40,352 nucleotides of DNA. Source: an uncultured Bacteroidales bacterium (GTDB lineage Bacteria > Bacteroidota > Bacteroidia > Bacteroidales > UBA932). Below are positions 17,261-25,910 of this stretch, piece after piece. Every line of letters starts with the position of its first letter. Within the stretch, counting starts at the first letter, position 1. A program made the translations under genes and the position numbers. The stretch spans positions 1 to 40,352 of the forward strand of contig CASEOO010000031.1 of assembly GCA_949289565.1 (NCBI GenBank). The letters are read 5' to 3'. Below the pieces are notes generated by a model. It was not told the DNA's origin. It did no database searches and saw only the letters and a list, made by a program, of their open reading frames with translations.

Positions 17261-17291
17261 CAAATGTAATTTATTAAATTTGCATTGCAAA
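17261..17291 (-). promoter_or_regulatory. smpB promoter
   Basis: TACATTTG (17261-17268) and TTTG (17288-17291) are exactly 19 bp apart on the minus strand. The spacer contains the -7 box of the divergent miaA promoter, so the two promoters physically overlap. Confidence 0.8.
17275..17282 (+). promoter_or_regulatory. -7 promoter box of miaA
   Basis: TAAATTTG matches TAnnTTTG on the plus strand, only 6 bp from the smpB -7 box on the other strand. The start would be near 17287, which rules out the TTG at 17285 as a usable start codon for miaA. Confidence 0.65.
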
Positions 17292-17305
17292 ATTTCGAGC
17301 GCAGG

Positions 17306-18337
17306 ATGGAAGCAAAAGGTATACCGCAAAAGGGAGTGCCGCCTATGGCGGAATTGCCACAGGCAGAGGAAATTAATATCAATGACATTGTCCGTCAATA
17401 TCTTGACGGACAATATGACCTTATATGCATATTGGGGCCGACGGCCTCAGGAAAGACAGGGTATGCTGTCAAGGTGGCACATAAGATATCGGAGATGGCG
17501 GAAAAAGGAGAAATTGCCGGAGGCACTGCGGGAGAAATAATTTCAGCCGATTCGAGACAGGTATACCGCGGGATGGATATCGGGACAGGAAAGGATCTCG
17601 GAGAATACGGCGATGTGGCGTACCACCTGATAGACATCGTGGATGCCGGGACTAAATATAATATATATGAGTATCAGCGCGATTTCGAGAAGGTGTGGAA
17701 TGAGGTAAGGAAGCGCGGAAATGTGCCGATTCTGTGCGGAGGGTCAGGGCTTTACATAGAAGCGGCCGCCATGGGGTACTCTCTGCCTGATGTGCCTGCC
17801 GACCCTGATTTGAGGGCTGAACTGGAAATGCTGGACACCACGGCTCTGATACGGATGCTTGAGTCTATGAAAAAACTGCACAACACCACTGACACCAGTT
17901 CACGGAAAAGACTGATAAGAGCCATTGAGATAGCTGTTTACGAGTCCGAACATCCTGTATCGCGCACATCGGCTCTGCCGAAAAAGACTTGTTTCATAGG
18001 TACGCTTGTAAGCCGTGAAGACAGAAATGCCAGGATAGACCGCAGACTGGATGCAAGACTGGCAGAAGGAATGGTGGAGGAGGTCCGCAGGCTTATGGAC
18101 AGCGGCCTGAAAGCTGAGGATCTGATATATTACGGCCTGGAATACAAGTTCGTAACGCTGTATCTGACCGGAGTGCTGGAGTTTGACGACATGAAGAAAC
18201 TGCTGGCCACGGCAATACACCAGTTCGCCAAGAGGCAGATGACATGGTTCCGGGGGATGGAAAGGCGTGGAGTCAAGATACACTGGATCAACGCACAGCG
18301 CACAGCGTCCGGCAGGCAGGAGAATTGCGCCGGCTGA
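17306..18337 (+). CDS. miaA: tRNA dimethylallyltransferase
   Basis: This enzyme of about 343 residues adds the isopentenyl group to A37 of tRNAs reading UNN codons. It shows the P-loop GPTASGKT (residues 44-51), the DSRQVY motif (82-87), [23 protein letters not shown] and the end helix [11 protein letters not shown]. The start is uncertain: ATG 17306 is used here, ATG 17345 would give 330 residues. The N-terminal extension before the P-loop is longer than usual in either case. It is convergent with trmB, leaving 6 bp between stops. Confidence 0.93.
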   Translation: MEAKGIPQKGVPPMAELPQAEEININDIVRQYLDGQYDLICILGPTASGKTGYAVKVAHKISEMAEKGEIAGGTAGEIISADSRQVYRGMDIGTGKDLGEYGDVAYHLIDIVDAGTKYNIYEYQRDFEKVWNEVRKRGNVPILCGGSGLYIEAAAMGYSLPDVPADPDLRAELEMLDTTALIRMLESMKKLHNTTDTSSRKRLIRAIEIAVYESEHPVSRTSALPKKTCFIGTLVSREDRNARIDRRLDARLAEGMVEEVRRLMDSGLKAEDLIYYGLEYKFVTLYLTGVLEFDDMKKLLATAIHQFAKRQMTWFRGMERRGVKIHWINAQRTASGRQENCAG

Positions 18338-18343
18338 GACACT

Positions 18344-19108
18344 CTATCGCTCCCAAAGCTCCGGATTCCAGTCAGGACTGACATACGGCCCGTCATGGTC
18401 AATAGTGAAGGCCAGATACGTAATGTTCAGTCCCTGGGCCAGATATTGCTTTTCATAAAATGTCTGGACCTCGAAAAGAGCATCGACTGCATCCTTCCCG
18501 CAAACTGACGCGATACCGCTGCTGTACAGTTTCATCCTGTCTTCGCCATAGATATCTGTGGCTGACGCCAATATCTTCAGGCCATTCTGTTCGGCGGCGG
18601 CTTTCGAATATTCGTGCAGATACCTGCTGTCTGTTTTCAGATGGACTATTCCCCCGGGTTTCAGGAAATTCCTGTACCGGGACAGGAAAAGCGGAGATGT
18701 GAGCCTCTTCTTTTCACGGCCGATCTGAGGGTCTGCGAAAGTAATCCAGATTTCAGAGACCTCCGAAGGAGCGAAGAGCGATTCTATGAACTCTATCCGA
18801 GTGCGCAGGAAGCCTACATTAGGCAGCTGATTTTCGTGGGCGAACTTGGCGCCTTTCCAAAGCCTTGCACCTTTGATATCGACTCCGATATAGTTGAATG
18901 ACGGATTCCTGAGACCGAGATCCACTGTATATTCGCCTTTCCCGCAGCCCAGCTCCACAACTATGGGCCTGTCCGTCTTGAAAAAGTCACTGTTCCAATG
19001 CCCTTTCAACGGATGGTCATGGCCGAGCACTTCCGAAGTTGCAGGCTGCACCAGGCAGCTGAAAGTCTCGTTTTCCTTGAATTTCCGAAGCTTGTCCTTT
19101 CCGCTCAT
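18344..19108 (-). CDS. trmB: tRNA (guanine-N7-)-methyltransferase
   Basis: This 254-residue SAM-dependent enzyme makes m7G46 in tRNA. SAM motif I is VVELGCGKGEYTVDL and the second acidic position is in YIGVDIKGARLWKGAK. The family's WITFPDPQ appears as WITFADPQIGREKKR, followed by LTSPLFLSRYRNFLKPGG and HLKTDS. It is the last gene of a minus-strand run, 17 bp after the PSP1-family gene. Confidence 0.94.
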   Translation of the reverse strand: MSGKDKLRKFKENETFSCLVQPATSEVLGHDHPLKGHWNSDFFKTDRPIVVELGCGKGEYTVDLGLRNPSFNYIGVDIKGARLWKGAKFAHENQLPNVGFLRTRIEFIESLFAPSEVSEIWITFADPQIGREKKRLTSPLFLSRYRNFLKPGGIVHLKTDSRYLHEYSKAAAEQNGLKILASATDIYGEDRMKLYSSGIASVCGKDAVDALFEVQTFYEKQYLAQGLNITYLAFTIDHDGPYVSPDWNPELWER

Positions 19109-19125
19109 GATGATATCCTGAAGTT

Positions 19126-20340
19126 CTACTGGTCCGCCCTTTTTTTGTCAGCCTGTCTCTGCGGGCCCGGTTTCTGAGACCTTGACTGCTGATTCTGGCG
19201 ATTCTGCTGCCTGTTCCTGCCGTTTTTCTTCCGTTTTTTCCTGGACTCGTCAAATCGTGTGATGCTGTCATCGCCCACTGCAGTGACGAACTCCAGCCCT
19301 GAAGGCTCAGGCTCAGTTTTCAGAGACTCCGGCTTCTCTCCACGCCTGTTCATCCGGATAATTTCCAGGACATCTTCCGCCGCGAGAGGATACAGGTTCG
19401 CAAAGCTTCCCTGGTCGTATGAAAAATACATGACCTCTCTGAGAATGTCTGTCTTCATGAGATATGCCAGGCCATCCTGGAACTCCAGAGGGCCGGTCAC
19501 TTTCGGGATTCTGGACTGAGCATCCATATATACGGCTGTCTCATAGTTCAGGCAGCATTTCAGCTTTCCGCACTGGCCGGCAAGCTTCTGAGGATTCAGG
19601 GAGAGATCCTGGCATTTCGCCGCCGCCGTGGTAATAGACTGAAAAGATGATATATAGTTAGAGCAGCATAGCTCCCTGCCGCAGACTCCAAGGCCGCCTA
19701 TCAGCCCGGCTTCCTGGCGTGCGCCTATCTGCTTCATTTCTATCCTTATGCGGAATTCTTCTGCAAAAACCTTTATAAGCTGTCTGAAATCCACCCTTCC
19801 GTCAGCAATATAATAGAAAATGGCTTTCGTTCCGTCTCCCTGGTATTCAACATCGCCAATCTTCATTTCGAGTCCCATCTCCGTGGCTATCTGCCTGGCT
19901 CTGATCATGGTCTCATGCTCTTTCGCTATGGACTCCTGCCATTTCTCGATGTCGAACAGCTTGGCTTTCCGGTATATCCTCTTCAGCGAGGCTGTTTCCG
20001 GATCAATTTTCTTGCAGGCCATCTGACGGGCCACTGCAGGGCCCTCAAGAGTCACTATGCCGAGGTCATGTCCGTTCACGGCCTCCACTATGACCATGTC
20101 TCCCATCTTCACAGTCTGTCCTGACGCATTCAGGTATATGCCCTTGCGCGTATTCTTGAACCTGACCTCAAAATAGTTCTTGTATTTCTCCTGTATCACA
20201 CCGGGCAGCCAGTCGTACACTTCCAGCTTGCAGCATCCCGGCCTGTATGTACATTTCAGCTCGCCTGCATCGTTTCTCTCCACTATGCAGCCCCTGGAGC
20301 AGTCGAACTGTTTTGCCTCATTATTGTCAATCCCTTCCAT
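19126..20340 (-). CDS. PSP1-domain protein (RicT/YaaT family)
   Basis: This 404-residue cytosolic protein has a PSP1 core (about 55-270) and two cysteine clusters, CGRELCC (C220, C225, C226) and CGKLKCC (C257, C262, C263), like those said to hold an Fe-S cluster in the B. subtilis RicA-RicF-RicT complex. Additional cysteines lie near the N-terminus (C14, C18, C30, C36, C37). The C-terminal 80 residues are rich in Lys, Arg and Gln, probably disordered and nucleic-acid binding. The gene sits 6 bp after holB. In Bacteroidota the cellular role is unclear; a link to RNA processing is inferred only from RicT. Confidence 0.88.
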   Translation of the reverse strand: MEGIDNNEAKQFDCSRGCIVERNDAGELKCTYRPGCCKLEVYDWLPGVIQEKYKNYFEVRFKNTRKGIYLNASGQTVKMGDMVIVEAVNGHDLGIVTLEGPAVARQMACKKIDPETASLKRIYRKAKLFDIEKWQESIAKEHETMIRARQIATEMGLEMKIGDVEYQGDGTKAIFYYIADGRVDFRQLIKVFAEEFRIRIEMKQIGARQEAGLIGGLGVCGRELCCSNYISSFQSITTAAAKCQDLSLNPQKLAGQCGKLKCCLNYETAVYMDAQSRIPKVTGPLEFQDGLAYLMKTDILREVMYFSYDQGSFANLYPLAAEDVLEIIRMNRRGEKPESLKTEPEPSGLEFVTAVGDDSITRFDESRKKRKKNGRNRQQNRQNQQSRSQKPGPQRQADKKRADQ

Positions 20341-20346
20341 AGAGCA

Positions 20347-21474
20347 TCAAAAAATTAAAAACATCTGCCCAGCCAGGTCGCAAAACACCATTTTCGGGTT
20401 CACGTTCCTGTCGAGCAACATCACGGCTCTGTCAATCAGGGCCAATGCCTTGCGGCTGAACGTCTTGTTCGCTTTCGCCGCTGTTCCAGACCAGAAAGCC
20501 GCCTCTTCTCTTCCTGACACGGCTAAATCAGGCATTTTCTGCTGGAACAAGAAAATGTTCCTGAGACATTCTCCTGCAAATATACAAAAAGCTTTCTGCT
20601 TTTCTTTGGAATCTATCGCCGACATCATGTCAGCGGCATCCAGCACAGCCTGCAAATCCCTGAATGCCAGCCCGGATATCAAATCCTTGAATATCTGCAT
20701 ATAAGCTGAATATTCCTCCCGCTCTCCCATCCCGTCAAGTGCAACACCGATGCTTCCGCCAGACACCGCGGCCTGCATGGAAGCGTCATCCGGCCCTTTG
20801 CCGAAATCATCTATCAAAGCTCTCTCCAGCTCATCTTTCTGCAGCGGGAGGACCCTGAAGCTCTGGCATCTGGAAAATATCGTCTGCAGCACCCTGTCCG
20901 GATGATGGGTGACAAACATGAAGACAGTTCTGGCAGGAGGCTCCTCCACGATCTTGAGAAGCTTGTTTGCCGCTTCTGCATTCATTTTCTCAGGCAGCCA
21001 CATAACGACAGCCTTGTACCCATCTTCCACAGAGGAAAGGGAAAGCTTGTCCAAGATATACTTTGCCTCAGCTATGGCTATATTCCCTGACTTGCCCTCT
21101 ATTCCCAGCTTCGAATACAGCTCTGCCTCCAGAAAATAAGGATTGTCCAGCACCAGCTCTCTCCACAGTCCCAAAAACGACTCTGACACCGGCTTCTGGA
21201 CATCTATCTTCCTGCTGGAATTCACAGGGAAGATGAAATGAGTGTCAGGATGAACAAGCTTCGACATCTGCCTGCAGGACTGGCACTCTCCGCAAGAGTC
21301 CCCGTCTTTCCTGTTCCGGCAGTTCAGATACTGGATAAAGGCCAGCGTCAGCGGGAGTGCCCCGCATCCTTCATTCTCATACAGGAGCATGGCATGGCTC
21401 ACCCGGCCGGAATCCGCCATGGATACCAGAGCTTTCTTCAGACTGTCATTTCCAGGAATATCTGCAAACCGCAT
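20347..21474 (-). CDS. holB: DNA polymerase III subunit delta-prime
   Basis: This 375-residue AAA+ clamp-loader subunit has a degenerate P-loop region (YENEGCGAL, residues 32-40), as expected since delta-prime does not hydrolyse ATP. It also has a zinc-binding set C52, C61, C64, C67, sensor-type segments MNAEAANKLLKIVEEPPARTVF, and SRCQSFRV. It helps load the sliding clamp. The start ATG overlaps the stop of the upstream polyprenyl synthase by 1 nt. Confidence 0.93.
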   Translation of the reverse strand: MRFADIPGNDSLKKALVSMADSGRVSHAMLLYENEGCGALPLTLAFIQYLNCRNRKDGDSCGECQSCRQMSKLVHPDTHFIFPVNSSRKIDVQKPVSESFLGLWRELVLDNPYFLEAELYSKLGIEGKSGNIAIAEAKYILDKLSLSSVEDGYKAVVMWLPEKMNAEAANKLLKIVEEPPARTVFMFVTHHPDRVLQTIFSRCQSFRVLPLQKDELERALIDDFGKGPDDASMQAAVSGGSIGVALDGMGEREEYSAYMQIFKDLISGLAFRDLQAVLDAADMMSAIDSKEKQKAFCIFAGECLRNIFLFQQKMPDLAVSGREEAAFWSGTAAKANKTFSRKALALIDRAVMLLDRNVNPKMVFCDLAGQMFLIF

Positions 21475-22460
21475 CAGCTGTTCCTCTTCGCTACATAATA
21501 TGCTACCTCTTTCAAATATTCGCCAGCCGCTGTCTCAGGCAGAATAGAAATAGCATCCACAGCGGCGGCTACATAGTCGTCAAGCCTTTTTTCAGCATAT
21601 CCGATGCCCCCTTTCTCACGTACAAAATCCAGAATCTGCCCCGCATACTCCGGATGCTCGTGAATCTCAGACACTTTTCTTCTGATGCCAGCCTCCTCGG
21701 CCGCAGTAGAAAAACGGAATGCCCCGATAAGAGGCATGGTGATCTTCTGTTCCTGGATATCCACTCCAGTAGGCTTGCCTACCTGGGAATTCCCGGAATA
21801 GTCGAAAATATCATCCCTGATCTGGAATGCCAGCCCCAGAGAAACTGCATACCTCCTCACTGCATCTTCGACATCAGCAGATGAATTCACTGAAATAGCC
21901 GCGGCTATAGCGGCTGCCTCAAAAAGCGAAGCAGTCTTGCTGAAAATAATCCTCAAATAGTCTTCCTCTGATGTATCCCCGCTCTGGGCTTTCTGAAGCT
22001 GCAGCATCTCCCCCTCGGCCAGATGAGTGAGAGTTCTGGAAAATATGGAAATCAGACGCGGTCCGAAATGCTCCGCCGCCTGAATTTCATTCATGGCAGA
22101 CACCAGCCAATAATCGCCTACAAGCACTGAAACCGACGGCCCCATCAGGCTGTTCAACGTCGGGACTCCCCTCCGGCAGTCGCTCTCGTCAGCCACATCG
22201 TCATGCAAGAGAGTAGCATTATGCAGAAGCTCGGCCGCGGCGGCCACCCTGATGCTGTCCTCCGGAAGCACTGAGGCTCCGCTGCATGCTTTAGCCACGA
22301 GCAGAGCCAGAAGCGGGCGCAGCTGCTTGCCTGAGTGGGACAATATCATCCCGTTGGTGGAATCAAGCAGAGAAATATCGCTTTTCAATGCGGCACGCAT
22401 CCTCGCATCGACCTTGCGCCAGTCTTCGCCGCAGAATTCTTTCAACTCATCTATGTTCAT
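21474..22460 (-). CDS. Polyprenyl diphosphate synthase
   Basis: This 328-residue trans-prenyltransferase has both aspartate-rich motifs, DDVAD (87-91, within LLHDDVADESDCRRG) and DDIFD (216-220), and GKQLRP near residue 44. It extends allylic diphosphates with isopentenyl diphosphate. Chain length cannot be fixed from sequence alone. The family position (IspB/HepT-like) and the menA/menG genes in this window suggest it makes the menaquinone side chain. It is 13 bp after the outer-membrane barrel gene. Confidence 0.93.
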   Translation of the reverse strand: MNIDELKEFCGEDWRKVDARMRAALKSDISLLDSTNGMILSHSGKQLRPLLALLVAKACSGASVLPEDSIRVAAAAELLHNATLLHDDVADESDCRRGVPTLNSLMGPSVSVLVGDYWLVSAMNEIQAAEHFGPRLISIFSRTLTHLAEGEMLQLQKAQSGDTSEEDYLRIIFSKTASLFEAAAIAAAISVNSSADVEDAVRRYAVSLGLAFQIRDDIFDYSGNSQVGKPTGVDIQEQKITMPLIGAFRFSTAAEEAGIRRKVSEIHEHPEYAGQILDFVREKGGIGYAEKRLDDYVAAAVDAISILPETAAGEYLKEVAYYVAKRNS

Positions 22461-22473
22461 CCGGCCTGCAAAA

Positions 22474-23121
22474 TCAGAAAAGGATGGCGGCAGTAAGTGT
22501 GAAGCCTCCGAAATTCGCGTTCTTGAACATGTCGGTCACCGCCGCAGGCACGCCGTCCGAATTCACATCAGAAGCAAAGTCCGCCAGCGACCCGAAATTC
22601 CAGTTATACCTGCCTATCACCTGGAACTTCCATATTTCCAGACCAATACCTACTCCGAGACCATACTCCCATCTGTTTATATTGTATGAATCCCACGAAT
22701 TCTTCACAGTGGCGGCAGAGGTCACTATCTTGTTGTTCACGCCATAGCCTGCAAACGGAGTCACATCGAGGAAAGGACGGAAAAGCAGGAGGTCCGGGCC
22801 CCACTGCAAAGACACAGGAAGCTCCAGATAGCCCACACTCAAATCCGTTCTCGCAACATCTCCCGTCCCCAGCTTAGAGCCTTTCACATTGTATATGAGA
22901 GACGGCTGGACAGAGAAACCCAGAGGCAGCTTCACCTGAAGAGTCGCTCCTGCATGATACTGGGTCATATTGTCCCCCTTCACCATTTCCGGAAGATTCT
23001 TGTTCATCTTGGAAAAAGTGGCGCCGCCAATCACTCCCCAACGGAGCTGTGCTGAAGCCGGTGAAGCGCATGCGAACATCAAGGCGGCCGCAAGCGATGC
23101 TATAATCAAAAATTTTTTCAT
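22474..23121 (-). CDS. Outer-membrane beta-barrel protein, PorT-like
   Basis: This 215-residue exported protein has a signal peptide MKKFLIIASLAAALMFACA with likely cleavage after ASA-Q (near residue 24). It is followed by alternating aromatic/polar strands (RWGVIGGATFSKM, YHAGATLQVKLPLGFSVQPSLIYN, WEYGLGVGIGLEIWKFQVIGRYNW) and ends in a short FTLTAAILF strand, the usual C-terminal signal of Gram-negative barrels. It fits the Bacteroidota PorT/OMP_b-brl_2 group. Whether it has a role in type IX secretion, as PorT does, cannot be told. The ATG at 23121 is chosen because the signal peptide starts there. Confidence 0.85.
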   Translation of the reverse strand: MKKFLIIASLAAALMFACASPASAQLRWGVIGGATFSKMNKNLPEMVKGDNMTQYHAGATLQVKLPLGFSVQPSLIYNVKGSKLGTGDVARTDLSVGYLELPVSLQWGPDLLLFRPFLDVTPFAGYGVNNKIVTSAATVKNSWDSYNINRWEYGLGVGIGLEIWKFQVIGRYNWNFGSLADFASDVNSDGVPAAVTDMFKNANFGGFTLTAAILF

Positions 23122-23172
23122 GTCGTCAAAAACAGAATAAAAAGCTTCGTGACTTTTGCCCGCCGGCGTCAA

Positions 23173-23487
23173 CTAAATAAGAGAATCAAGCTTGGCCGTA
23201 ATCTCGCCCTTCGGAACAGCGCCGACAAGCCTGTCCACCAGCTGGCCTCCCTTGAAGAAAAGAAGCGTAGGGATGTTCCTGATTCCGTATTTCATAGGCA
23301 CTTCGGATGATTCATCCACATTGCACTTGCCTATGACAGCCTTCCCCTCATATTCTTTTGCAATCTCCTCCACTGTAGGGGCAAGCATTCTGCAAGGGCC
23401 GCACCATGTAGCCCAGAAATCTATCATAACCACCTGGCCTGATGCCAGAGTCTCCGCGATATTCGCGTCGTTAATTATTTTTTCCAT
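23173..23487 (-). CDS. trxA: Thioredoxin
   Basis: This 104-residue protein has the redox site WCGPC (C29, C32) in MIDFWATWCGPCRML, the cis-proline region IRNIPTLLFF and a full thioredoxin fold. The ATG at 23487 gives the usual length; the longer frame upstream encodes the AT-rich promoter region. No signal peptide, so cytosolic. It has its own promoter between the HAD gene and itself. Confidence 0.96.
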   Translation of the reverse strand: MEKIINDANIAETLASGQVVMIDFWATWCGPCRMLAPTVEEIAKEYEGKAVIGKCNVDESSEVPMKYGIRNIPTLLFFKGGQLVDRLVGAVPKGEITAKLDSLI

Positions 23488-23513
23488 CGTATATAGTATT
23501 AAAATTATAATTT

Positions 23514-23545
23514 CAAATATAAATATTAATATTTTCAATCCCAAA
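23514..23545 (-). promoter_or_regulatory. trxA promoter
   Basis: TATATTTG (23514-23521) with TTTG (23542-23545) 20 bp upstream on the minus strand. The predicted start near 23509 gives a 22-nt leader. Confidence 0.75.
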
Positions 23546-23566
23546 TTGAATCCTGCTGAATACAGT

Positions 23567-24340
23567 CTACAGAACTCCGAAATGCTTGAGAGCTTGCACA
23601 ATACCATCTTCGTCCACGGAAGCGGCTACATAATCCGCATGCTCCTGGACATCAGGGGCGGCATTCCCCATCGCCACGCCGATTCCGGCATATTCCAGCA
23701 TCTCAATGTCATTTCCGCCGTCGCCGAAAGCCATGACCTCATCCTGTCTGATGCCATATCTGGCAATAATTCTGGCAATGCCCTCTGCTTTCGATATATT
23801 TTCCGGCACTATATCAGTAAATTCCGGATGCCATCTGGTAGTGGCGGAATGCTTCAGCAATGGAAGCAGGCTGGACTGCTCCATGTCCCTGTCCACAAAA
23901 ATAGTGAACTGACATACCGGGCCTGACTCATAATGGAACAGGCTGGAAAGTTTCGGACTCGGAAGCCGGATCATCTTGAAAAGCTGGGAAGTACGTTCAG
24001 TCTGGCAGTTCATCACCATCTCTTTCTCCGCGAAGAGGACGCAAGGTATCTGCCTGGATTCAGCCAAGGCTATGACAGCCGAAGCGTCATCCCTGTCCAG
24101 CGGATGGCTATAAACGACCTCGCCACGGTCATAAATCAAAGAACCGTTCATGCAGACATAGCCGTCGAAAGGAAAGCCGCTGAGATTGTCCATAATCAGC
24201 AGATGCCTGCCGCTGGCAATGAAAAGCCTGACTCCTTTTTCCTTGAGACTGTAAAGAGCGTCAAGCACGGTTTTCGAAATCTCATGTGTACGGAAACTGA
24301 CCAGAGTCCCGTCTATATCAAAAAAAATTGCTTTTATCAT
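23567..24340 (-). CDS. HAD-superfamily phosphatase, Cof/IIB type
   Basis: This 257-residue hydrolase has the nucleophile motif FFDIDGTLV (D8, D10), motif II in LFIASGRH, a C2B cap in the middle and the metal motif AFGDGGNDIEML near residue 205. It is the subfamily of sugar-phosphate and FMN/PLP phosphatases; the substrate is not predictable. The ATG at 24340 overlaps the upstream gene by ATGA. Another ATG four codons earlier would give a larger overlap. A broad-specificity member could in principle supply the missing histidinol-phosphatase activity, but nothing here shows it. Confidence 0.92.
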   Translation of the reverse strand: MIKAIFFDIDGTLVSFRTHEISKTVLDALYSLKEKGVRLFIASGRHLLIMDNLSGFPFDGYVCMNGSLIYDRGEVVYSHPLDRDDASAVIALAESRQIPCVLFAEKEMVMNCQTERTSQLFKMIRLPSPKLSSLFHYESGPVCQFTIFVDRDMEQSSLLPLLKHSATTRWHPEFTDIVPENISKAEGIARIIARYGIRQDEVMAFGDGGNDIEMLEYAGIGVAMGNAAPDVQEHADYVAASVDEDGIVQALKHFGVL

Positions 24341-24906
24341 ATTTCTATCCATTCATATTCACCTCCCCATATGGCGAGGAAACGCATAAAGTCAGCATTG
24401 CTGAGAATCAGGCTTGCGGTGTTGTCGCAGGGATGGAAGCTCAGCTTTTCAGCATGTTTGAGACAGCTGTCCAGAAAGAGTTTCACCCTGTGGCCGTTTT
24501 CATACAGCTCCATGGGATCAGGATTCTCTGGCGATATATCGTTTATAAGCCCGAAAGGAGAAACGGAGCCTGGAGAAAGGCCAAGGCACCTGTCCATGCG
24601 TTCAGGAGAAGCAAAAGACAGCTTCCCCTGGCGGAGCTTATGCTCCAGTCCATGGATATCCAGATCCTTATGGCACTCCAGCACTGCAAGATAATGCCTG
24701 TTTCCTTTATGATTCCTGAAGAACAGATTCTTGCAATGGGTGGAATCAAGCTCTTTCCAGTACTTGAGGGCTTCTTCTATCGTGGGCAGAGGCGGATGCC
24801 TGTACAATGTATAATCCAAGCCATGCTCCATCATGAAAGACAGGACACTGTCGATTCTTTCATTCCCCGTCAACTGCCCTTTCGGGAACGCTTCCATGCC
24901 CGTCAT
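24337..24906 (-). CDS. ProX/YbaK-type aminoacyl-tRNA deacylase
   Basis: This 189-residue protein is of the YbaK/ProX trans-editing family. It shows CKNLFFRNHKGNRHYLAVLECHKDLDI, the substrate-loop segment LSFASPERMDRCLGLSPGSVSPFGL and a late VKLFLDS strand. Such proteins clear mischarged Ala- or Cys-tRNA(Pro). The closest shape is the free-standing ProX/PrdX group. It is coupled to lgt upstream and to the HAD gene downstream by 4-nt overlaps. Confidence 0.9.
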   Translation of the reverse strand: MTGMEAFPKGQLTGNERIDSVLSFMMEHGLDYTLYRHPPLPTIEEALKYWKELDSTHCKNLFFRNHKGNRHYLAVLECHKDLDIHGLEHKLRQGKLSFASPERMDRCLGLSPGSVSPFGLINDISPENPDPMELYENGHRVKLFLDSCLKHAEKLSFHPCDNTASLILSNADFMRFLAIWGGEYEWIEI

Positions 24907-25784
24907 TTTCCAAGACTTTTTGCATAATGCGTAGGCTGGGCCTTAGGTTTCTGCGGATGTACAGCCATGGCAGGCTTGCCAGACTTCAGGCTGTAAACCA
25001 GAATCCCTATGCCAAGCAGTATGAACGGGATGCTCAGAATCTGCCCCATATTCAGCACCATGCTTTCCTCGAAGCCCACCTGAGGCTCCTTGATGAATTC
25101 TATAAGGAAACGCATTCCGAAAAGGACTATGAAGAATATGCCGATAATAGTGCCCCTTTTCAGTTTCGCCAGCCTGTATTTATAGAGCGCCAGAAGGGCA
25201 AAGCCGAGTATGGTATAACTCAGGGCTTCATACAGCTGAGTCGGATGCTTAGGTTCAGTTTCACCCCTGAGCTCGAACACAAAACCCCATGGAAGACTGG
25301 TGACATCTCCGTAAATTTCCGAATTGAAAAGATTCCCGAGACGGATCAGCGCGCCAGCGAAGCATACAGCTATGCAAAGCCTGTCCAGAATCCACAGCAA
25401 ATCGAAATCGTATTTCTTCCCGTAATGATGTGCATACCACCACATAGCCAGAAGCAGGGCTATCGTGCCTCCGTGGCTCGCCAGGCCTCCCTTCCATGGC
25501 ATGAAAATCTCCCAGAAGCCTTGCCAGCTGCCGAAATAGTAGTCAGGCTGGTAAAAAATGCAATGGCCAAGCCTCGCCCCTACGATAGTTCCTATCAGCA
25601 ATGTATAGAGGAGAGGGTCAAGCAGGGAAAGAGGAATCCCTTCCCTTTTGAAAAACCACTTGAAAATAAACCATCCCAGCACGAAGCCTGAAACGAAAAG
25701 CAGTGAATACCACCTGATGGACAATGCCCCGATATGGAAAATCTCAGGGCTCACATGCCAGTATACCGCCAAAAAATCCAGCAT
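24903..25784 (-). CDS. lgt: Prolipoprotein diacylglyceryl transferase
   Basis: This 293-residue inner-membrane enzyme, with about seven helices, attaches diacylglycerol to the lipobox cysteine of prolipoproteins. Family signatures are RWYSLLFVSGF (about 24-34), GARLGH (69-74), KGGLASHGG (98-106) and the Lgt box GALIRLGNLFNSEIYG (about 144-159). A short basic C-terminal tail follows the last helix. It is the first gene of lgt-proX-HAD. A weak TAAAATTG at about 25816 may be its -7 box. Confidence 0.97.
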   Translation of the reverse strand: MLDFLAVYWHVSPEIFHIGALSIRWYSLLFVSGFVLGWFIFKWFFKREGIPLSLLDPLLYTLLIGTIVGARLGHCIFYQPDYYFGSWQGFWEIFMPWKGGLASHGGTIALLLAMWWYAHHYGKKYDFDLLWILDRLCIAVCFAGALIRLGNLFNSEIYGDVTSLPWGFVFELRGETEPKHPTQLYEALSYTILGFALLALYKYRLAKLKRGTIIGIFFIVLFGMRFLIEFIKEPQVGFEESMVLNMGQILSIPFILLGIGILVYSLKSGKPAMAVHPQKPKAQPTHYAKSLGK

Positions 25785-25834
25785 AATATCTCGCGTTTAT
25801 GTCAGTCCGACAATTTTAGTTAATAACACCCGCA

Positions 25835-25864
25835 AAAAAATTGCGGTCTGGAATCCAGACCGCA
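25835..25864 (-). terminator. Intrinsic terminator of pgk
   Basis: Perfect 9-bp stem GCGGTCTGG / CCAGACCGC with a 3-nt loop, then AATTTTTTT on the minus strand. Confidence 0.9.
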
Positions 25865-25910
25865 AAGGTATTGATTTTTCAAGAAAAATCCATTTATTCT
25901 TTTACCGCAA

